This document shows positions 35,501 to 45,455 of a stretch of 64,000 bases of DNA, in pieces. Made by a program: the position numbers and the translations under genes. Origin of the DNA: Rhodobacteraceae bacterium IMCC1909 (GTDB lineage: Bacteria; Pseudomonadota; Alphaproteobacteria; Rhodobacterales; Rhodobacteraceae); assembly GCA_030704425.1 (NCBI GenBank), contig JAPDHM010000003.1:62001-126000 (forward strand), written 5' to 3'. A model generated the notes under the pieces. It did no database searches. It worked only from the letters and a program-made list of their open reading frames with translations, and was not told where the DNA came from. Numbering within the stretch: the stretch's first letter is position 1; every line of letters begins with the position of its first letter.

Positions 35501-36766
35501 ATGGCTGATAAAGCAAGCGGCGACGGGAAAAATACCCTATATTGCAGTTTTTGCGGTAAAAGTCAGCATGAGGTGCGTAAACTGATTGCGGGCCCCACCG
35601 TCTTCATCTGCGATGAATGTGTTGAATTGTGCATGGATATTATCCGTGAGGAAACCAAAGCCAGCGGATTGAAAACCTCTGAGGGTGTTCCGACGCCTTT
35701 GGAAATTTGTCAGGTTTTGGATGATTATGTCATTGGTCAGAGCCACGCCAAACGGGTGCTCTCTGTTGCGGTGCACAATCACTATAAGCGTCTCAGCGTT
35801 GCAGAGAAATCTGGTGATATTGAGCTGGCGAAATCCAATATCATGCTGATTGGTCCAACCGGTTGTGGTAAAACTTTACTGGCGCAAACTTTGGCGCGGA
35901 TCTTGGATGTGCCGTTCACCATGGCCGATGCTACCACATTGACCGAAGCTGGCTATGTGGGTGAGGATGTGGAAAACATTATCCTAAAATTGCTGCAGGC
36001 CAGTGAATATAACGTCGAACGGGCGCAGCGCGGCATCGTCTACATTGACGAGGTAGATAAAATTACCCGCAAGTCCGACAATCCCTCCATCACCCGCGAT
36101 GTCTCGGGCGAAGGGGTGCAGCAGGCTTTGCTGAAAATCATGGAAGGCACTGTGGCCAGCGTGCCGCCGCAGGGTGGGCGCAAACATCCGCAGCAGGAAT
36201 TCTTGCAGGTGGATACGACCAATATCCTATTCATCTGTGGTGGGGCTTTTGCCGGGCTGGAAAAAATTATTGCTGCGCGCGGCAAGGGTACCTCGATCGG
36301 CTTTGGGGCGGATGTGAAAGAGAATGACAGCCGCGGTGTGGGCGAAATGTTTGGCGAGTTGGAGCCGGAAGATTTGCTGAAATTCGGACTGATCCCGGAA
36401 TTTGTGGGCCGTTTGCCAGTTATCGCGACCCTGACCGATCTGGATGAGGACTCTTTGGTGATCATTCTGACACAGCCGAAGAATGCGTTGATCAAACAAT
36501 ATCAACGGCTGTTCGAGTTGGAAGACGTGACTTTGACTTTCACGCCTGAAGCGCTTGTGGCGATTGCCAAACGGGCGATTGAACGCAAAACCGGTGCGCG
36601 GGGGCTGCGCTCGATTTTGGAAGATATTCTACTCGATACGATGTTTGACCTGCCGGGGATGGACAGTGTTGAGGAAGTGGTCGTGAATGAAGAGGCTGTC
36701 ACATCTGATGCGGCGCCATTGATGATACACGCCGATAAGAAACGTGAACCCGCAACAGCGGGTTGA
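35501..36766 (+). CDS. clpX: ATP-dependent Clp protease ATP-binding subunit ClpX
   Basis: AAA+ unfoldase, 421 residues. The N-terminal zinc-binding domain uses C15, C18, C37 and C40 ([18 protein letters not shown]). Walker A is GPTGCGKT (118-125), Walker [11 protein letters not shown], then [15 protein letters not shown], a GFGADV-containing loop, the sensor region [12 protein letters not shown] (IGF-type loop nearby) and C-terminal [13 protein letters not shown]. Ribosome-binding site AGGTGAGAC precedes the ATG. A hairpin terminator follows. Confidence 0.98.
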   Translation: MADKASGDGKNTLYCSFCGKSQHEVRKLIAGPTVFICDECVELCMDIIREETKASGLKTSEGVPTPLEICQVLDDYVIGQSHAKRVLSVAVHNHYKRLSVAEKSGDIELAKSNIMLIGPTGCGKTLLAQTLARILDVPFTMADATTLTEAGYVGEDVENIILKLLQASEYNVERAQRGIVYIDEVDKITRKSDNPSITRDVSGEGVQQALLKIMEGTVASVPPQGGRKHPQQEFLQVDTTNILFICGGAFAGLEKIIAARGKGTSIGFGADVKENDSRGVGEMFGELEPEDLLKFGLIPEFVGRLPVIATLTDLDEDSLVIILTQPKNALIKQYQRLFELEDVTLTFTPEALVAIAKRAIERKTGARGLRSILEDILLDTMFDLPGMDSVEEVVVNEEAVTSDAAPLMIHADKKREPATAG

Positions 36767-36784
36767 GCGAAAAGAAAATCGCAT

Positions 36785-36820
36785 AAACGGCAAGATTTTG
36801 TTGAAAATCCTACCGTTTTT
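36785..36820 (+). terminator. Rho-independent terminator after clpX
   Basis: AAACGG (36785-36790) pairs with CCGTTT (36813-36818), and an inner GATTTT pairs with AAAATC, with T residues following. Placed right after the clpX stop and before the complex I gene. Confidence 0.75.
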
Positions 36821-36897
36821 CGTTTCAAAGGCCAGTAGTACTGGACCATCGACCACTTCTGGGGCATAGCTAATTCGAATTTGTTTTGGAGGATCCT

Positions 36898-37281
36898 ATG
36901 GGTATCGTCTCAACCCTATTACGTGCCGCCACTTGGTGGAATGGGCAAACATTAAACACGCAGCTGTTCACTTGGCGCCGCGGCGTGAAGGTGGGGGAAG
37001 ATGATGCGGGCAACATGTTTTACGAAACCAAGGATCGGGTCAAACGCTGGGTGATTTTCAACGGAGAGGCTGAGGCTTCTCGGGTGAGCCCTGATTGGCA
37101 CGGATGGTTGCATCACACATGGGATGAACCGCCGACCCAGACACCATTGGCCCATAAAACATGGGAAAAACCGCATCAAGCCAACCTGACGGGAACAGCA
37201 ATGGCCCATGCCCCTGTAGGCTCTCTGCGCAATGCCACGCCGCAGTCGACGTCTGACTACGAGGCATGGGTTCCGGAGTGA
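36898..37281 (+). CDS. NDUFA12-family NADH:ubiquinone oxidoreductase subunit
   Basis: Accessory subunit of respiratory complex I shared by alphaproteobacteria and mitochondria (the B17.2/NDUFA12 family). 127 residues from the ATG at 36898, chosen because GGAGGATCCT precedes it; an in-frame ATG at 36886 lies before that site. Typical features: [33 protein letters not shown] and the [13 protein letters not shown] motif. It stands apart from any nuo cluster and is followed after 4 bases by mlaD. Confidence 0.93.
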   Translation: MGIVSTLLRAATWWNGQTLNTQLFTWRRGVKVGEDDAGNMFYETKDRVKRWVIFNGEAEASRVSPDWHGWLHHTWDEPPTQTPLAHKTWEKPHQANLTGTAMAHAPVGSLRNATPQSTSDYEAWVPE

Positions 37282-37285
37282 TCTG

Positions 37286-37732
37286 ATGCGCGGTGCTTGG
37301 GCAGAATTTATCACCGGAACCTGTGTCTTGGTCTTGGCAATAGGCTTTGCCGTGGTTGGATTTCAGCGTGGTGGCTTTGGAGCCTCCGACGAATCATATG
37401 TGTTGAACGCCAGCTTTAGATCTATCGAGGGGGTAACGGTCGGCACGGACGTGCGCTTGGCGGGTGTGAATGTGGGCAAAGTGTCTGACATTTCTCTGAA
37501 CCCGGATAGTTTTCGTGCGGATATGCAGATTTCTTTGGATTTGGGCGTGGAATTGCCCGATGACACTGCCATCATTATTGCCTCGGAGGGTTTGCTGGGT
37601 GGTAATTTTGTTGAGCTGCAGCCGGGCGGATCGCCTTTCAACTATGCCTCTGGAGATATAATTACAGATACGCAGGGATCGGTGAGCCTTTTGAATCTGT
37701 TGATGAAATTTGCATCCGGTGGCAATAATTAA
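37286..37732 (+). CDS. mlaD: MlaD-family lipid transport protein
   Basis: Inner-membrane anchored MCE-domain protein of the phospholipid transporter that works with MlaC. The start at 37286 (GGAG 7-10 bases upstream) gives one membrane helix (about 7-27) and one MCE domain: VLNASFRSIEGVTVGTDVRL, then GVNVGKVSDISL and IASEGLLGGNFVELQPGG. 148 residues. No mlaE or mlaF is nearby; mlaA-mlaC lie at 4.1-5.4 kb. The stop overlaps the next start (TAATG). Confidence 0.92.
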   Translation: MRGAWAEFITGTCVLVLAIGFAVVGFQRGGFGASDESYVLNASFRSIEGVTVGTDVRLAGVNVGKVSDISLNPDSFRADMQISLDLGVELPDDTAIIIASEGLLGGNFVELQPGGSPFNYASGDIITDTQGSVSLLNLLMKFASGGNN

Positions 37733-38091
37733 TGCGACGCCACTTTGCGGCCGTTCTGTTTTTTCTTATCCCAGCTTTGAGCGAGGCGCAGCAGGCGCGT
37801 GAAAACGGTGCTGCGGAATTGCGCTGGCTGGACCGGACCACAGGCGCATTGCAAAACATCATCGTGGCGCGGGAGGCCCCCGTCAAGCAGGGCCCGCTCG
37901 AAATTCATGTGCACAGCTGTCGCTCTCCGCTAGGTGAGGTGAGCCCAGACGCCTTTGCGCTTGTGCAAATCACCGATTGGCAACGCGATGAGACGCTCTT
38001 TGAAGGCTGGATGGTGGCATCCTCCCCAGCGCTTAACGCCCTGGAGCATCCGCGCTACGACGTTTGGGTTCTGCGCTGCAAGACGTTGTGA
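37732..38091 (+). CDS. DUF2155 domain protein, exported
   Basis: 119-residue protein of unknown function found widely in alphaproteobacteria beside the complex I and mlaD genes. A signal peptide (MRRHFAAVLFFLIPALSEA) leads to the DUF2155 core: AELRWLDRTTGALQNIIV, the CRSPLGE motif, FEGWMVASSPALNALEHPRYDVWVLRC. The two cysteines (about C60 and C116) could form a disulfide. The 3' end overlaps the convergent aat gene by 37 bp. Confidence 0.9.
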   Translation: MRRHFAAVLFFLIPALSEAQQARENGAAELRWLDRTTGALQNIIVAREAPVKQGPLEIHVHSCRSPLGEVSPDAFALVQITDWQRDETLFEGWMVASSPALNALEHPRYDVWVLRCKTL

Positions 38092-38696
38092 ACATCGGGC
38101 AGGGGCTGAGCGGTGATGGTGGCTGGCAAGGCAAGCGCTTCTGCCAATCGACTGCGATACTGCGCCCGGCTGATTTCAAGCGCCCCCAGAGTTTGTAAGT
38201 GATCGGTGATAAATTGCGTGTCAAACAGGGCAAAGCCGCAATTGCGCAGATGGGTGGTTAAAAAAGCCAGGGCAGCTTTGGAGCCATTGGTGCGACGTGA
38301 AAACATACTCTCCCCGCAAAACACCCCGCCTATTGCGATGCCAAACACCCCGCCGAGGAGTGCTCCATCGTCCCACACCTCTAGACTGTGACAGCATCCC
38401 ATTTCGTTAAGCGCTGTGTAATTGGCGTGGAGGGTTGGGTTAATCCAAGTCTCCTCACGGTCAGCGCAATGTTGCAAAACGCTGTCAAAAGCCTGGTTCA
38501 GCGTTGCTGTAATCTTGTGACCATGCAGAAATCGTCGTAGAGAGCGCGAGATATGGAAGCCGTCCAGCGGCAAGATCCCGCGCCGCTTGGGATCGACCCA
38601 AAACAGGTCGTGATCCTCGGCCTTCTCCGCCATGGGAAAAATTCCCTGCGCGTAGGCATGCAGCATCAACTGCGGACTCACAGCCCCAAAGCTCAT
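38055..38696 (-). CDS. aat: Leucyl/phenylalanyl-tRNA-protein transferase
   Basis: Adds Leu or Phe to the N-terminus of proteins with Arg or Lys ends, the tag of the N-degron pathway read by ClpS-ClpAP. 213 residues: AYAQGIFPMAE, then FWVDPKRRGILPLDGFHISRS, the GCCHSLEVW strand, GGVFGIAIGGVFCGESMFSR and FDTQFITDHLQTLGA. In many members the strand reads GHAHSVEVW; here Cys-Cys replaces His-Ala. It overlaps accC by 4 bp and is the last gene of an accB-accC-aat unit. Confidence 0.95.
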   Translation of the reverse strand: MSFGAVSPQLMLHAYAQGIFPMAEKAEDHDLFWVDPKRRGILPLDGFHISRSLRRFLHGHKITATLNQAFDSVLQHCADREETWINPTLHANYTALNEMGCCHSLEVWDDGALLGGVFGIAIGGVFCGESMFSRRTNGSKAALAFLTTHLRNCGFALFDTQFITDHLQTLGALEISRAQYRSRLAEALALPATITAQPLPDVHNVLQRRTQTS

Positions 38697-40045
38697 TTAT
38701 CGTCGAACTTTTGCTCCAACCAATGCTCAAGCCAATGGATATTGTAGTCGCCTGAGTGCACTGCTGGTTCTTGTAGCAGGGCGTGAAAGAGCGGAATGGT
38801 CGTTTCAATCCCATCGATGATCAATTCTCCCAAAGCGCGTTCCAAACGCGCCAGAGCGGCCTTGCGGTCGGGGGCGTGGACAATCAATTTGCCGATCAAA
38901 CTGTCATAATAAGGCGGGATCGAATAGCCGTCATAAAGCGCGGAGTCCATGCGCACCCCAAGCCCACCAGGGGCATGATAGGCGTTAATTTTACCCGGGC
39001 GCGGGGCGAAACCTGGAAAAGTCTCTGCGTTGATCCGCACTTCAATCGCATGGCCGTTGATTATGAGGTCATCTTGAGTGAAGGACAGGTCATGGCCTTC
39101 AGCAACGCTAATTTGTTCGCGCACCAGATCGACACCAAAGATGGCCTCGGTGACCGGATGTTCCACCTGCAGGCGGGTGTTCATTTCGATGAAATAAAAT
39201 TCATCCTTTTCATAGAGAAATTCGATCGTACCGGCACCAATGTAATTGATCTTTGCTACGGCATTGGCGCAGACCTCTCCGATGCGGGCGCGCTCTTCTG
39301 CGCTGATCGCGGGACCTGGAGCCTCTTCGAACACTTTCTGGTGGCGGCGTTGCAAAGAGCAATCGCGCTCGCCCAAATGCACAGCGCGGCCTTTACCATC
39401 GCCAAACACTTGAATTTCGATGTGGCGCGGCGTGGTGAGGTATTTTTCAATATAGACTTCGTCATTGCCAAAGGCCGCCTTCCCCTCCGAGCGGGCGGAG
39501 CTAAAGGCCGTCGGCATTTCCTCAGCGGAATTGGCCACTTTCATCCCGCGTCCACCACCGCCGGCGGTCGCTTTGATGATGACGGGATAGCCAAATTCTT
39601 CACCGATTTTCAAGGCCGCATCCAAATCTGGAACGCCGCCCTCGGAGCCTGGCACGCAGGGCACACCCAGGGCGCGCATCGTGTCTTTCGCGCTAATCTT
39701 ATCGCCCATGACGCGGATGTGTTCAGCTGTTGGGCCAATAAAATTGATGTCGTGATCTTGCAGCGCTTGCACGAAGGTCGCGTTTTCAGACAGGAACCCA
39801 TAGCCCGGGTGAATGGCATCTGCCCCCGTAATTTCGGCAGCTGCAATGATAGCAGGAATGCTTAAATAGCTGTCCGTGCTTGAGGCCGGACCAATGCAAA
39901 CGGATTCATCGGCCATACGCACATGCATGGCATCGCTGTCGGCTGTGGAATGCACAGCCACGCTGCCAATTCCCATTTCACGGGCGGCGCGGATCACGCG
40001 AAGGGCAATTTCACCCCGATTGGCGACAAGGATTTTCTTGAACAT
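38693..40045 (-). CDS. accC: Acetyl-CoA carboxylase, biotin carboxylase subunit
   Basis: ATP-dependent carboxylation of biotin on BCCP, first half-reaction of fatty acid synthesis. 450 residues with the biotin carboxylase N-terminal domain (MFKKILVANRGEIALRVIRA), the ATP-grasp glycine-rich loop (KATAGGGGRGMKVA), and the catalytic EMNTRLQVEHPVTE region. The start codon overlaps the accB stop (TAATG). Confidence 0.97.
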   Translation of the reverse strand: MFKKILVANRGEIALRVIRAAREMGIGSVAVHSTADSDAMHVRMADESVCIGPASSTDSYLSIPAIIAAAEITGADAIHPGYGFLSENATFVQALQDHDINFIGPTAEHIRVMGDKISAKDTMRALGVPCVPGSEGGVPDLDAALKIGEEFGYPVIIKATAGGGGRGMKVANSAEEMPTAFSSARSEGKAAFGNDEVYIEKYLTTPRHIEIQVFGDGKGRAVHLGERDCSLQRRHQKVFEEAPGPAISAEERARIGEVCANAVAKINYIGAGTIEFLYEKDEFYFIEMNTRLQVEHPVTEAIFGVDLVREQISVAEGHDLSFTQDDLIINGHAIEVRINAETFPGFAPRPGKINAYHAPGGLGVRMDSALYDGYSIPPYYDSLIGKLIVHAPDRKAALARLERALGELIIDGIETTIPLFHALLQEPAVHSGDYNIHWLEHWLEQKFDDK

Positions 40046-40545
40046 TATTCGATAATTACCAAAGGAGACCCAAATTCAACAGCGGCGCTGTCTTCGACCA
40101 AAATACGCGTCACGGTTCCGGCCTTGGGTGCGGGGATTTGATTCATAGTTTTCATCGCTTCGATGATCAAAATCGTGTCACCTTCTGACACTTTGGCGCC
40201 GACGGTTATGAAAGGTGGGCTGCCCGGCTCGGCCTGAAGGTAGACGGTGCCGACCATGGGTGACGTCACCGCGCCCGGATGGGCGGCGGGATCTTCGATC
40301 GCGGCGGGCGCTTCGGCAGGGGTGGCTGGCGCGGGTGCAGGGGCGGCAGGCGCTGCTGCGGCAAGGGGAGCTGCGGGCGCGGCAGCCATATGCACGACGT
40401 TTTGCGTCTTGGAAATACGGACATTGAGACTGTTGTCTTCGCCATAAAGACGATTGACTTCGATTTCCGTCAAATCCTGCGCCGACAGCAATTCTGCCAA
40501 GGCTTGAATAAACACAACATCATTCTCATTCGGTTTCTTAGTCAT
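40045..40545 (-). CDS. accB: Acetyl-CoA carboxylase, biotin carboxyl carrier protein
   Basis: Carries biotin on K132 in the EAMKTMNQ motif. 166 residues: a conserved N-terminal piece (FIQALAELLSAQDLTEIEV), an Ala/Pro-rich flexible linker (about 53-92) and the biotinyl domain with the GTVYLQAEPGSPPFITVG 'thumb' region. First gene of the accB-accC-aat unit. Upstream lies the acs hairpin. Confidence 0.97.
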   Translation of the reverse strand: MTKKPNENDVVFIQALAELLSAQDLTEIEVNRLYGEDNSLNVRISKTQNVVHMAAAPAAPLAAAAPAAPAPAPATPAEAPAAIEDPAAHPGAVTSPMVGTVYLQAEPGSPPFITVGAKVSEGDTILIIEAMKTMNQIPAPKAGTVTRILVEDSAAVEFGSPLVIIE

Positions 40546-40662
40546 TTTATCCCTTTTCGCGTCGGTTGGGCGCCTGATACCTCTTCATATATGGGAACTT
40601 GGGACAAAGTGGAAGAAGATCCTTATCTCAGACCCGCGAAAACCCGCTCTCAAAAGTTCAAA

Positions 40663-40690
40663 GGCCAGCCAATTGTTATATTGGCCGGCC
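40663..40690 (-). terminator. Hairpin terminator after acs
   Basis: GGCCAGCCAA (40663-40672) pairs with TTGGCCGGCC (40681-40690) with one mismatch. On the minus strand the stem is followed by TTTGAACTTTT, a fair U-rich tail. It separates the acs transcript from accB. Confidence 0.7.
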
Positions 40691-40732
40691 AAAGAGTTAA
40701 AATTTTACTATAATTTTTCCTGCTGTGTCTGT

Positions 40733-42679
40733 TTAGCTGCGATTCATCCGATTTTCGATCAAATCATCTACGACAGAGGGATCCGCCAGCGTGGAAGTAT
40801 CGCCCAGGGCGCCGAAATCATCCTCGGCCACTTTGCGCAGAATGCGGCGCATAATCTTGCCAGAGCGGGTTTTCGGCAGGCCTGGGGCCCATTGGATTAG
40901 ATCTGGTGAGGCAATCGGGCCAATTTCTTTGCGCACCCAATTGCGCAGCTCGACGCGCAGCTCGTCGGAGGGCGCTTCGCCGCTCATCAAGGTGACATAG
41001 CAGTAGATCCCCTGACCTTTGATATCATGAGGATAGCCAACCACCGCGGCCTCTGCGACCTTTGGATGAGCGACCAAAGCGCTTTCCACTTCTGCGGTGC
41101 CCATTCTATGACCCGAGACGTTGATCACATCATCGACGCGGCCTGTGATCCAGTAATAGCCATCTGCGTCGCGGCGGCAGCCGTCGCCTGTGAAGTAATA
41201 GCCCTTGTAATCGCTGAAATAGGCGGAGACGAAACGGTCATGGTCGCCCCAAACCGTGCGCATTTGGCCGGGCCAGCTGTCTTTGATGCACAAAACGCCG
41301 TCCGCTTCCATGTCCAGAAGCTCTTGGCCGGTGGTGGGCTCCAAAATGACGGGCTGAACGCCAAAGAAGGGCAAAGTGCAAGAGCCGGGCTTGGTGGAGA
41401 TCGCGCCGGGCAGTGGGGTCATCAGGTGCCCGCCTGTTTCGGTTTGCCACCAGGTGTCGACGATCGGGGCTTTGCCTTTACCAACCGCGTCATTGTACCA
41501 GTTCCAAGCCTCTGGGTTGATCGGCTCACCTACGGTGCCGAGCACTTTTATGGAAGAGAGGTCATATTTCTGAACGAAGGCTTCTCCCTGACCCATCAGC
41601 GCGCGAATGGCCGTTGGGGCAGTGTAGAATTGATTCACCTTGTGTTTCTCGCACACCGCCCAGAACCGACCTGCGTCTGGATAGGTTGGCACACCCTCAA
41701 ACATTAAGGTTGTCGCGCCATTGGCCAGTGGGCCATAGACGATATAACTGTGGCCGGTCACCCAACCCACATCTGCGGTACACCAAAACACATCCCCATC
41801 CTTATAATCGAAGGTGTATTGATGGGTCATGGAGGCATAAACGAGATAGCCGCCGGTGGTGTGTACGACGCCTTTCGGAGCACCGGTTGAGCCGGAGGTG
41901 TACAGAATGAACAGCGGATCTTCAGCATTAATAGGTTCGGGCGCACAGTCAGCCGAGGCCTGCGCCATGGCTGCTGCATAGCTATGATCACGGCCAGCTT
42001 TGCTTGGGAGCTCCGCGCCGGTGCGCTCAACCACTAAGGTCGGGACATCACCGGAAATTTCCAGCGCTTTGTCCACATTGGCTTTGAGCGGTGTGGCCTT
42101 GCCTCCGCGCGGGGCTTGATCCGCTGTGACGATCAGCTTGGCTTCGCAAGCGGAGATACGGGCGGCCAAAGCCTCCGGTGAGAAGCCGCCAAAAACGATG
42201 GAATGCACCGCGCCAATCCGGTTGCAGGCCAACATCGCATAGGCGGCCTCTGGGATCATCGGCATATAAAGCACCACGCGATCGCCCTTGCTCACGCCGA
42301 GGGATTTATAGACATTGGCCAGCTTGCAAACCTCTGCGTGCAGCTGCGTGTAAGTGATATGCGCACTGTCCTCAGGGTTGTCGCCTTCCCAGATGATTGC
42401 GGTTTGATTGCCGCGCGTGGCGAGGTGGCGATCAATACAATTCGCGCTGACGTTCAACTCGCCATCTTCATACCACTTAATGGAGACGCCCGCATGTTCG
42501 AAGGTGGTGTCTTTCACCTTTGTGTAAGGGGTCATCCAATCCAGGCGTTTGCCCTGTTCGCCCCAAAAGGCGACGGGATCCGAAATAGAGGCGGCATACA
42601 TTGCCTCATATGTTGCCTTGTCAGCATGGGCAGATTCCGCAAATGCATCTGCAGGTGGGTAAATAGGTTCGGCCATAGG
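40733..42679 (-). CDS. acs: Acetyl-CoA synthetase
   Basis: Activates acetate to acetyl-CoA through acetyl-AMP. 648 residues from the ATG at 42679 ([19 protein letters not shown]), the usual start; the open frame upstream to 42745 has no family match. ATP-binding motif [27 protein letters not shown], the hinge region [17 protein letters not shown], and the conserved acylation lysine in [13 protein letters not shown]. It is the last gene of a five-gene liv-type operon, 66 bases after livF with a hairpin in between. Confidence 0.96.
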   Translation of the reverse strand, partial: PMAEPIYPPADAFAESAHADKATYEAMYAASISDPVAFWGEQGKRLDWMTPYTKVKDTTFEHAGVSIKWYEDGELNVSANCIDRHLATRGNQTAIIWEGDNPEDSAHITYTQLHAEVCKLANVYKSLGVSKGDRVVLYMPMIPEAAYAMLACNRIGAVHSIVFGGFSPEALAARISACEAKLIVTADQAPRGGKATPLKANVDKALEISGDVPTLVVERTGAELPSKAGRDHSYAAAMAQASADCAPEPINAEDPLFILYTSGSTGAPKGVVHTTGGYLVYASMTHQYTFDYKDGDVFWCTADVGWVTGHSYIVYGPLANGATTLMFEGVPTYPDAGRFWAVCEKHKVNQFYTAPTAIRALMGQGEAFVQKYDLSSIKVLGTVGEPINPEAWNWYNDAVGKGKAPIVDTWWQTETGGHLMTPLPGAISTKPGSCTLPFFGVQPVILEPTTGQELLDMEADGVLCIKDSWPGQMRTVWGDHDRFVSAYFSDYKGYYFTGDGCRRDADGYYWITGRVDDVINVSGHRMGTAEVESALVAHPKVAEAAVVGYPHDIKGQGIYCYVTLMSGEAPSDELRVELRNWVRKEIGPIASPDLIQWAPGLPKTRSGKIMRRILRKVAEDDFGALGDTSTLADPSVVDDLIENRMNRS

Positions 42680-42715
42680 TGTAATCTCTCTGTAATATAG
42701 CGTCTCTAAGGGAGC

Positions 42716-42734
42716 GGAGGGGGTAACCCCCTCC
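42716..42734 (-). terminator. Hairpin between livF and acs
   Basis: Perfect 8-bp stem GGAGGGGG / CCCCCTCC with a 3-base loop. No U-run on the minus strand, so it more likely marks a processing or attenuation point that sets the amount of acs message relative to the transporter. Confidence 0.6.
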
Positions 42735-42744
42735 ACCGGGGCCA

Positions 42745-43476
42745 TTAGATGGCCAAATATTCAGCGCGCAATTTCTCATCATCCAAAACGGACTGCGCAG
42801 AACCATCATAGACAACTGTGCCAGTATCTAGGATGACGGCTCGATCTGCCAGCTTCAAAGCTGCCACGGCATTTTGTTCCACAATTACCGTGGTGATGCC
42901 CTGCTCTCGGATGTGGCTCAATGTTTTGGCAATCTCTTGCACAATCACCGGAGCCAGCCCCTCATAGGGTTCATCCAACAGCAGGATTTTGACCTGACGG
43001 GCCAAGGCGCGGCCGATGGCTAGCATTTGTTGTTCGCCGCCCGACAGAGTGACGCCATCTTGTTTGCGGCGCTCTTCAAGCCTTGGGAAGAGCTCGTAAA
43101 TCTGATCCAGAGACCATCCAACTGGAGGGGCGATTTGGGCCAGTTTGATGTTTTCTTCAACCGTCAGGCCTTGGATGATGCGCCGATCCTCTGGCACGAG
43201 ACCAAGTCCTGAACGAGAGGCTTCAAAACTGGCCATTTCGTGTAGCGGATCCCCATCGAGCCAAATTTCGCCCTGGGTGACCTGTGGATCGCCCGTGCGC
43301 GCAATCGCCCGCAATGTCGAGGTTTTGCCAGCGCCGTTTCGGCCCAGCAGAGCGAGAATTTCGCCCTCATTGATCTCAAAGCTGACGCCCTGCACGATAT
43401 AGCTTTCGCCATAGTAGGCATGAATGTCACGGACCGAGAAGTAGGCGGGTGTGTCTGAAAGTGTCATCGCGGCCAC
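42745..43476 (-). CDS. livF: Branched-chain-type ABC transporter ATPase (LivF-like)
   Basis: 243-residue ATPase of a HAAT-family importer. Walker [29 protein letters not shown], Walker [14 protein letters not shown], and H-loop [12 protein letters not shown]. The ATG could be three codons further in (MTLSDTP). Fourth transporter gene; followed by acs. Confidence 0.93.
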   Translation of the reverse strand: MAAMTLSDTPAYFSVRDIHAYYGESYIVQGVSFEINEGEILALLGRNGAGKTSTLRAIARTGDPQVTQGEIWLDGDPLHEMASFEASRSGLGLVPEDRRIIQGLTVEENIKLAQIAPPVGWSLDQIYELFPRLEERRKQDGVTLSGGEQQMLAIGRALARQVKILLLDEPYEGLAPVIVQEIAKTLSHIREQGITTVIVEQNAVAALKLADRAVILDTGTVVYDGSAQSVLDDEKLRAEYLAI

Positions 43477-43478
43477 TC

Positions 43479-44237
43479 CTATACTTGGGCTTCGCCGAGG
43501 TACGCTTCGCGCACTTTCGGGTGGCCTTTGATATTTTCTGGCGTTTCTTCAACCAAAGGTGTGCCCTGCGCCAAAACGGTGATGCGTTCCGCCAGCGAGA
43601 AGACCACATGCATATCATGCTCGATGATGGCAATGGTGATGTCGCGCGTGTCGCGGATCTGCTTGAGAAGATCGATGGTGTTGTTTGTATCGGCGCGGGC
43701 CATGCCTGCGGTTGGCTCATCTAGCAACAATAGTCGTGGTTCTTGCGCAAGACACATTCCGATCTCAAGCCGGCGCTTGTCGCCGCGCGACAGGCTGGCT
43801 GAATGCATATGGCGTTTGTCGGCCATATTCATGTCTTCCAGCGCATGCATCGCGTGCTCAATAATATCCTTTTGGTTGCGCACCGCGGCGAAGGCCGTCA
43901 TGGAGAATGACCCATCGCGTTTGGCAAAGCAGGGGATCATCATATTTTCCATAACGGTCAGATCGCCGAATATTTCAGGCGTTTGAAACACCCGTGAAAT
44001 GCCCATTTGGTTAATTTCATAGGGCGTGCGGCCGAGCACGGATTGCCCATCAAACATCACTGATCCCGTATCTGGGATCAGCTTGCCTACCAGACAATTG
44101 AGCAAGGTGGATTTGCCGGCGCCATTTGGACCGATAATGGCATGAACTGTTTGTTCCTGCACGCTGAGGTTTACATCCCCCAAGGCCTGCAGGCCTCCGA
44201 AGCGTTTGTTGACGCCTTTGACTTCAAGGATACCCAT
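43479..44237 (-). CDS. livG: Branched-chain-type ABC transporter ATPase (LivG-like)
   Basis: 252-residue ATPase with Walker A GPNGAGKSTLLN, Walker B LLLLDEPTAGM, and a signature LSRGDKRRLEIGMCLA, which differs from the usual LSxGE/LSHGDQ form. It pairs with LivF. The gap to livF is only 2 bases, to livM 11 bases, so they are in one operon. Confidence 0.93.
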   Translation of the reverse strand: MGILEVKGVNKRFGGLQALGDVNLSVQEQTVHAIIGPNGAGKSTLLNCLVGKLIPDTGSVMFDGQSVLGRTPYEINQMGISRVFQTPEIFGDLTVMENMMIPCFAKRDGSFSMTAFAAVRNQKDIIEHAMHALEDMNMADKRHMHSASLSRGDKRRLEIGMCLAQEPRLLLLDEPTAGMARADTNNTIDLLKQIRDTRDITIAIIEHDMHVVFSLAERITVLAQGTPLVEETPENIKGHPKVREAYLGEAQV

Positions 44238-44248
44238 TCGTCTGTCTC

Positions 44249-45451
44249 CTATTCTACTGGCGTTTCATCGGAAGGCGTATCGGCCTTCTTGCGACGAAAC
44301 AGTTTGCCAATGCGCTGCCCACCTTCGACCAATCCGCCTGGAAGGAAGATGATCACCATCATGAACAACAAGCCCAAAGTCAGATGCCAGCCCTTGCCTA
44401 CGAAAGGGTGGATCAGCGTAACCATAATGTCTTCAAAGCCATCAGGCAGGAAGGACAGCCACTCATGCAGAATGCTGTCGTTGATTTTGGACAGGATATT
44501 TTTGAAATATTCGTTGAACCCGGCGCCCAGGATGGGACCGATCAAGGTGCCGATGCCACCCAGGATTGACATGATGACGATCTCTCCCGAGGCGGTCCAG
44601 TGCATACGCTCCGCGCCAGCCAATGGATCCATACATGCCAGCAATCCGCCAGCAAGCCCGGCGTACATGCCGGAGATGACAAAGGCCATCAATGTATAGG
44701 GCCGTGTGTTCAGACCTGTGTAGTTGAGCCGCTGTTGGTTCGATTTGACGGCCCGCAGCATCAGCCCGAAAGGCGAGCGAAAGATGCGAATAGAAATATA
44801 AAAGGCCAGCAGTAAGAACAATCCAGACAGGTAATAGCCAGCATTCAGCGTGAAATCCCAATTCCCGACCAATAGGTGGGTTTCTGACCGCATGGACAGG
44901 CCGAACAGATGTGGGAAATTCGGATCCGTGGCGCTCAAGAGGACCTGCGGATCAGAGTTATAAACCTGCAAACCTGTTTCCCCATTGGTGAGGTTGTAGC
45001 TCGAAGATGGGTTGCCCAAGACCGAATAGGCCATATTGAACATCATCTGCGCCAGGGCGAGCGTGAGGATCGAAAAATAGATCCCAGAGCGCCGCAGGCT
45101 GACGTATCCCACGGCCAGTGAGAAAAGCCCGCTGACTGCGATGGACAATAGAATGGCCGGGATGATGTCATAGCCGAGCAATTTAAACATCCAGACCGCG
45201 GCATAGGATCCTGCGCCCAGAAAGGCTGCATGACCGAAAGAGAGGTAGCCTGTCAGGCCAAAAAGGATGTTAAACCCAATGACCAAGATGCCAAAAATAG
45301 CGAAGCGCTGCATCAGGTCGGGATATCCTGCGTTGAACATTTGCGCCATGGCTGTGCCTTCGGGGAAGGGATTGAGCACAAAGGGCGCGAAAATCACCAT
45401 CACTGTTACGATCAGCAACAGGGTGAAGTCTTTTTTTTCTAAACCAAGCAT
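44249..45451 (-). CDS. livM: Branched-chain-type ABC transporter permease (LivM-like)
   Basis: 400-residue inner-membrane permease with about ten helices and the [19 protein letters not shown] and [26 protein letters not shown] segments of LivM proteins. It has a large periplasmic insert (about 130-190) and a charged C-terminal tail ([15 protein letters not shown]). Such long LivM versions are common in the alphaproteobacterial group with unknown substrates. Confidence 0.92.
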   Translation of the reverse strand: MLGLEKKDFTLLLIVTVMVIFAPFVLNPFPEGTAMAQMFNAGYPDLMQRFAIFGILVIGFNILFGLTGYLSFGHAAFLGAGSYAAVWMFKLLGYDIIPAILLSIAVSGLFSLAVGYVSLRRSGIYFSILTLALAQMMFNMAYSVLGNPSSSYNLTNGETGLQVYNSDPQVLLSATDPNFPHLFGLSMRSETHLLVGNWDFTLNAGYYLSGLFLLLAFYISIRIFRSPFGLMLRAVKSNQQRLNYTGLNTRPYTLMAFVISGMYAGLAGGLLACMDPLAGAERMHWTASGEIVIMSILGGIGTLIGPILGAGFNEYFKNILSKINDSILHEWLSFLPDGFEDIMVTLIHPFVGKGWHLTLGLLFMMVIIFLPGGLVEGGQRIGKLFRRKKADTPSDETPVE

Positions 45452-45455
45452 ATTC

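Noticed and set aside
38783-39865. Long plus-strand open frame of 360 codons
   Set aside because: It is fully antisense to accC, whose sequence is strongly conserved; the translation has no recognisable domain.
40247-40447. Ala/Gly-rich plus-strand frame
   Set aside because: It is the reverse of the Ala/Pro linker of accB.
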